Shown here one piece after another: positions 63,231 through 64,000 of a stretch of DNA of 64,000 nucleotides. The translations under genes were made by a program, and so were the position numbers. Origin of the DNA: Zymoseptoria tritici IPO323 (lineage: Eukaryota; Ascomycota; Dothideomycetes; Mycosphaerellales; Mycosphaerellaceae); NCBI RefSeq assembly GCF_000219625.1, contig NC_018204.1:434001-498000 (forward strand), given 5' to 3'. Numbering within the stretch: position 1 is the stretch's first letter; each line of letters opens with the position of its first letter. A model generated the notes under the pieces. The model did no database searches and had not been told where the DNA came from. It was given only the letters and a program-made list of their open reading frames with translations.

Positions 63231-64000
63231 AGCCAGCAAATTGACCTGGAAGCTACCGCCTCAGAAGCTGTCCGCTTAGAAGCTGCTCATGTTTCCATGT
63301 TATACGCACGACTTTGCTCTGGATATGTCTTTCTTCGGCTTTTGACGCGGCGGCGGAATGGATCGAAGCTTTGCGAAGGACCGTCCTCTAGGTTCTATCT
63401 AGCGGAGCCCTGGTCCCCTCCTGCTCGACGTGCTCTTGCACCAAAAAGCAGAGAGTCGCTGGCAAACGTTTGTCGGCGTTGCGTTCATGCGAGGTCCTGA
63501 TATTGGAGATATAGCGGCCAAAGGAAGTGGAAGCAGCGCCGGCTATCGTGGGGCTTGAGGCTGAGCGTGACTGTGAACGATAGAGCACGCTCGCTGCTAA
63601 CGTAGGGTCTCCATTCTGTGCTGGACATCTCGCACTCGTAGTCACTTAAGCACTCTCCTCGGCGTTGAGAATCGAGGAGTCGTTGCTCTCGTTCATGGTG
63701 GATGTCGATCTGCAATTGAGGCGGTCGGCTACGACGTCGTCCGTGGTAGCAAGAGAAGAGCGGAGCTATAGAATCGACCTGCCTGCAGCGTGGACCAACA
63801 TCTTAACGCTTGCTGCTCCCCATCGATGGTCGTGACCTACTTCACGATGCCCTCCAACCTTGTGCTAACGCTTCCGAAGAGGGACATAACCTGTGGACTG
63901 ACTTGTTCTGCTTCGTTTCGGCCACCGTTTTCGATGAGCTGTGCAGTTGCTCGGAGAGTGCGGTAATGTCTTGCTTGATGGTATTTGATACGATAGCCTT
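63231..64000. other. no supported gene to the right edge
   Basis: Only short frames on both strands; no repeats or motifs seen. Confidence 0.45.

Noticed and set aside
1..64000. Bacterial features such as operons, Shine-Dalgarno sites, CRISPR arrays or prophage
   Set aside because: Introns, RIP and eukaryotic transposons show this is fungal nuclear DNA; the tandem repeats lack CRISPR spacing.

Overview
The window looks like nuclear DNA of a filamentous ascomycete, most likely a Dothideomycete (class level is inference). The support is a set of short introns of about 40-110 bp with GTRNGT donors and CTGAC/CTAAC branch sites, start sites of the CACCATGG type, no operons, and two transposons mutated by repeat-induced point mutation (RIP: CpA/TpG almost absent, TpA very abundant, stops in place of Trp and Gln codons). 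No tRNA, rRNA or CRISPR was seen.

Layout. 0-4.7 kb: a 601-aa single-pass membrane protein, a 107-aa membrane protein, then the insertion site of a 4.35-kb PIF/Harbinger transposon (4734-9086; 20-bp TIRs, TTA target duplication, transposase plus Myb/SANT-like gene, both RIP-killed). 9-26 kb: a gene-poor tract with a few small genes (tail-anchored coiled-coil protein, PHD/RING-like Cys-His protein) and many decayed reading frames, among them a BTB/POZ-like pseudogene and a piece with a protein-kinase glycine loop. 27-30 kb: a three-exon membrane-protein gene and a gene with a 4x19-residue repeat. 31-39 kb: repeats, an older fragment of the Harbinger transposase, a multi-exon dsRBD-like gene and further relics. 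39-48 kb: the best gene-bearing part, with a four-exon alanine-rich helical protein, a divergent pair of coiled-coil genes that share a promoter carrying five 35-bp repeats, and two membrane-protein genes. 48.4-53.8 kb: a second RIP-mutated transposon with 35-bp self-complementary TIRs and an rve-type integrase core. 54-64 kb: a large membrane protein, a 46-bp perfect inverted repeat, small coiled-coil genes, minisatellites and gene fragments.

Common thread. At least six genes encode proteins with one transmembrane segment and a long, mostly helical remainder, of unknown function. Two of them (27.1-28.5 kb and 45.1-46.5 kb) are clearly paralogous: same phase-0 intron just before the membrane segment and the same C-terminal motif. 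This family is the most promising undescribed biology here. The window otherwise reads as a rapidly evolving accessory region with gene duplication, repeat growth and transposon inactivation.

Limits. All gene models come from reading splice signals and codon patterns by eye. Most products match no family I recognise. Where both strands are open I say so.
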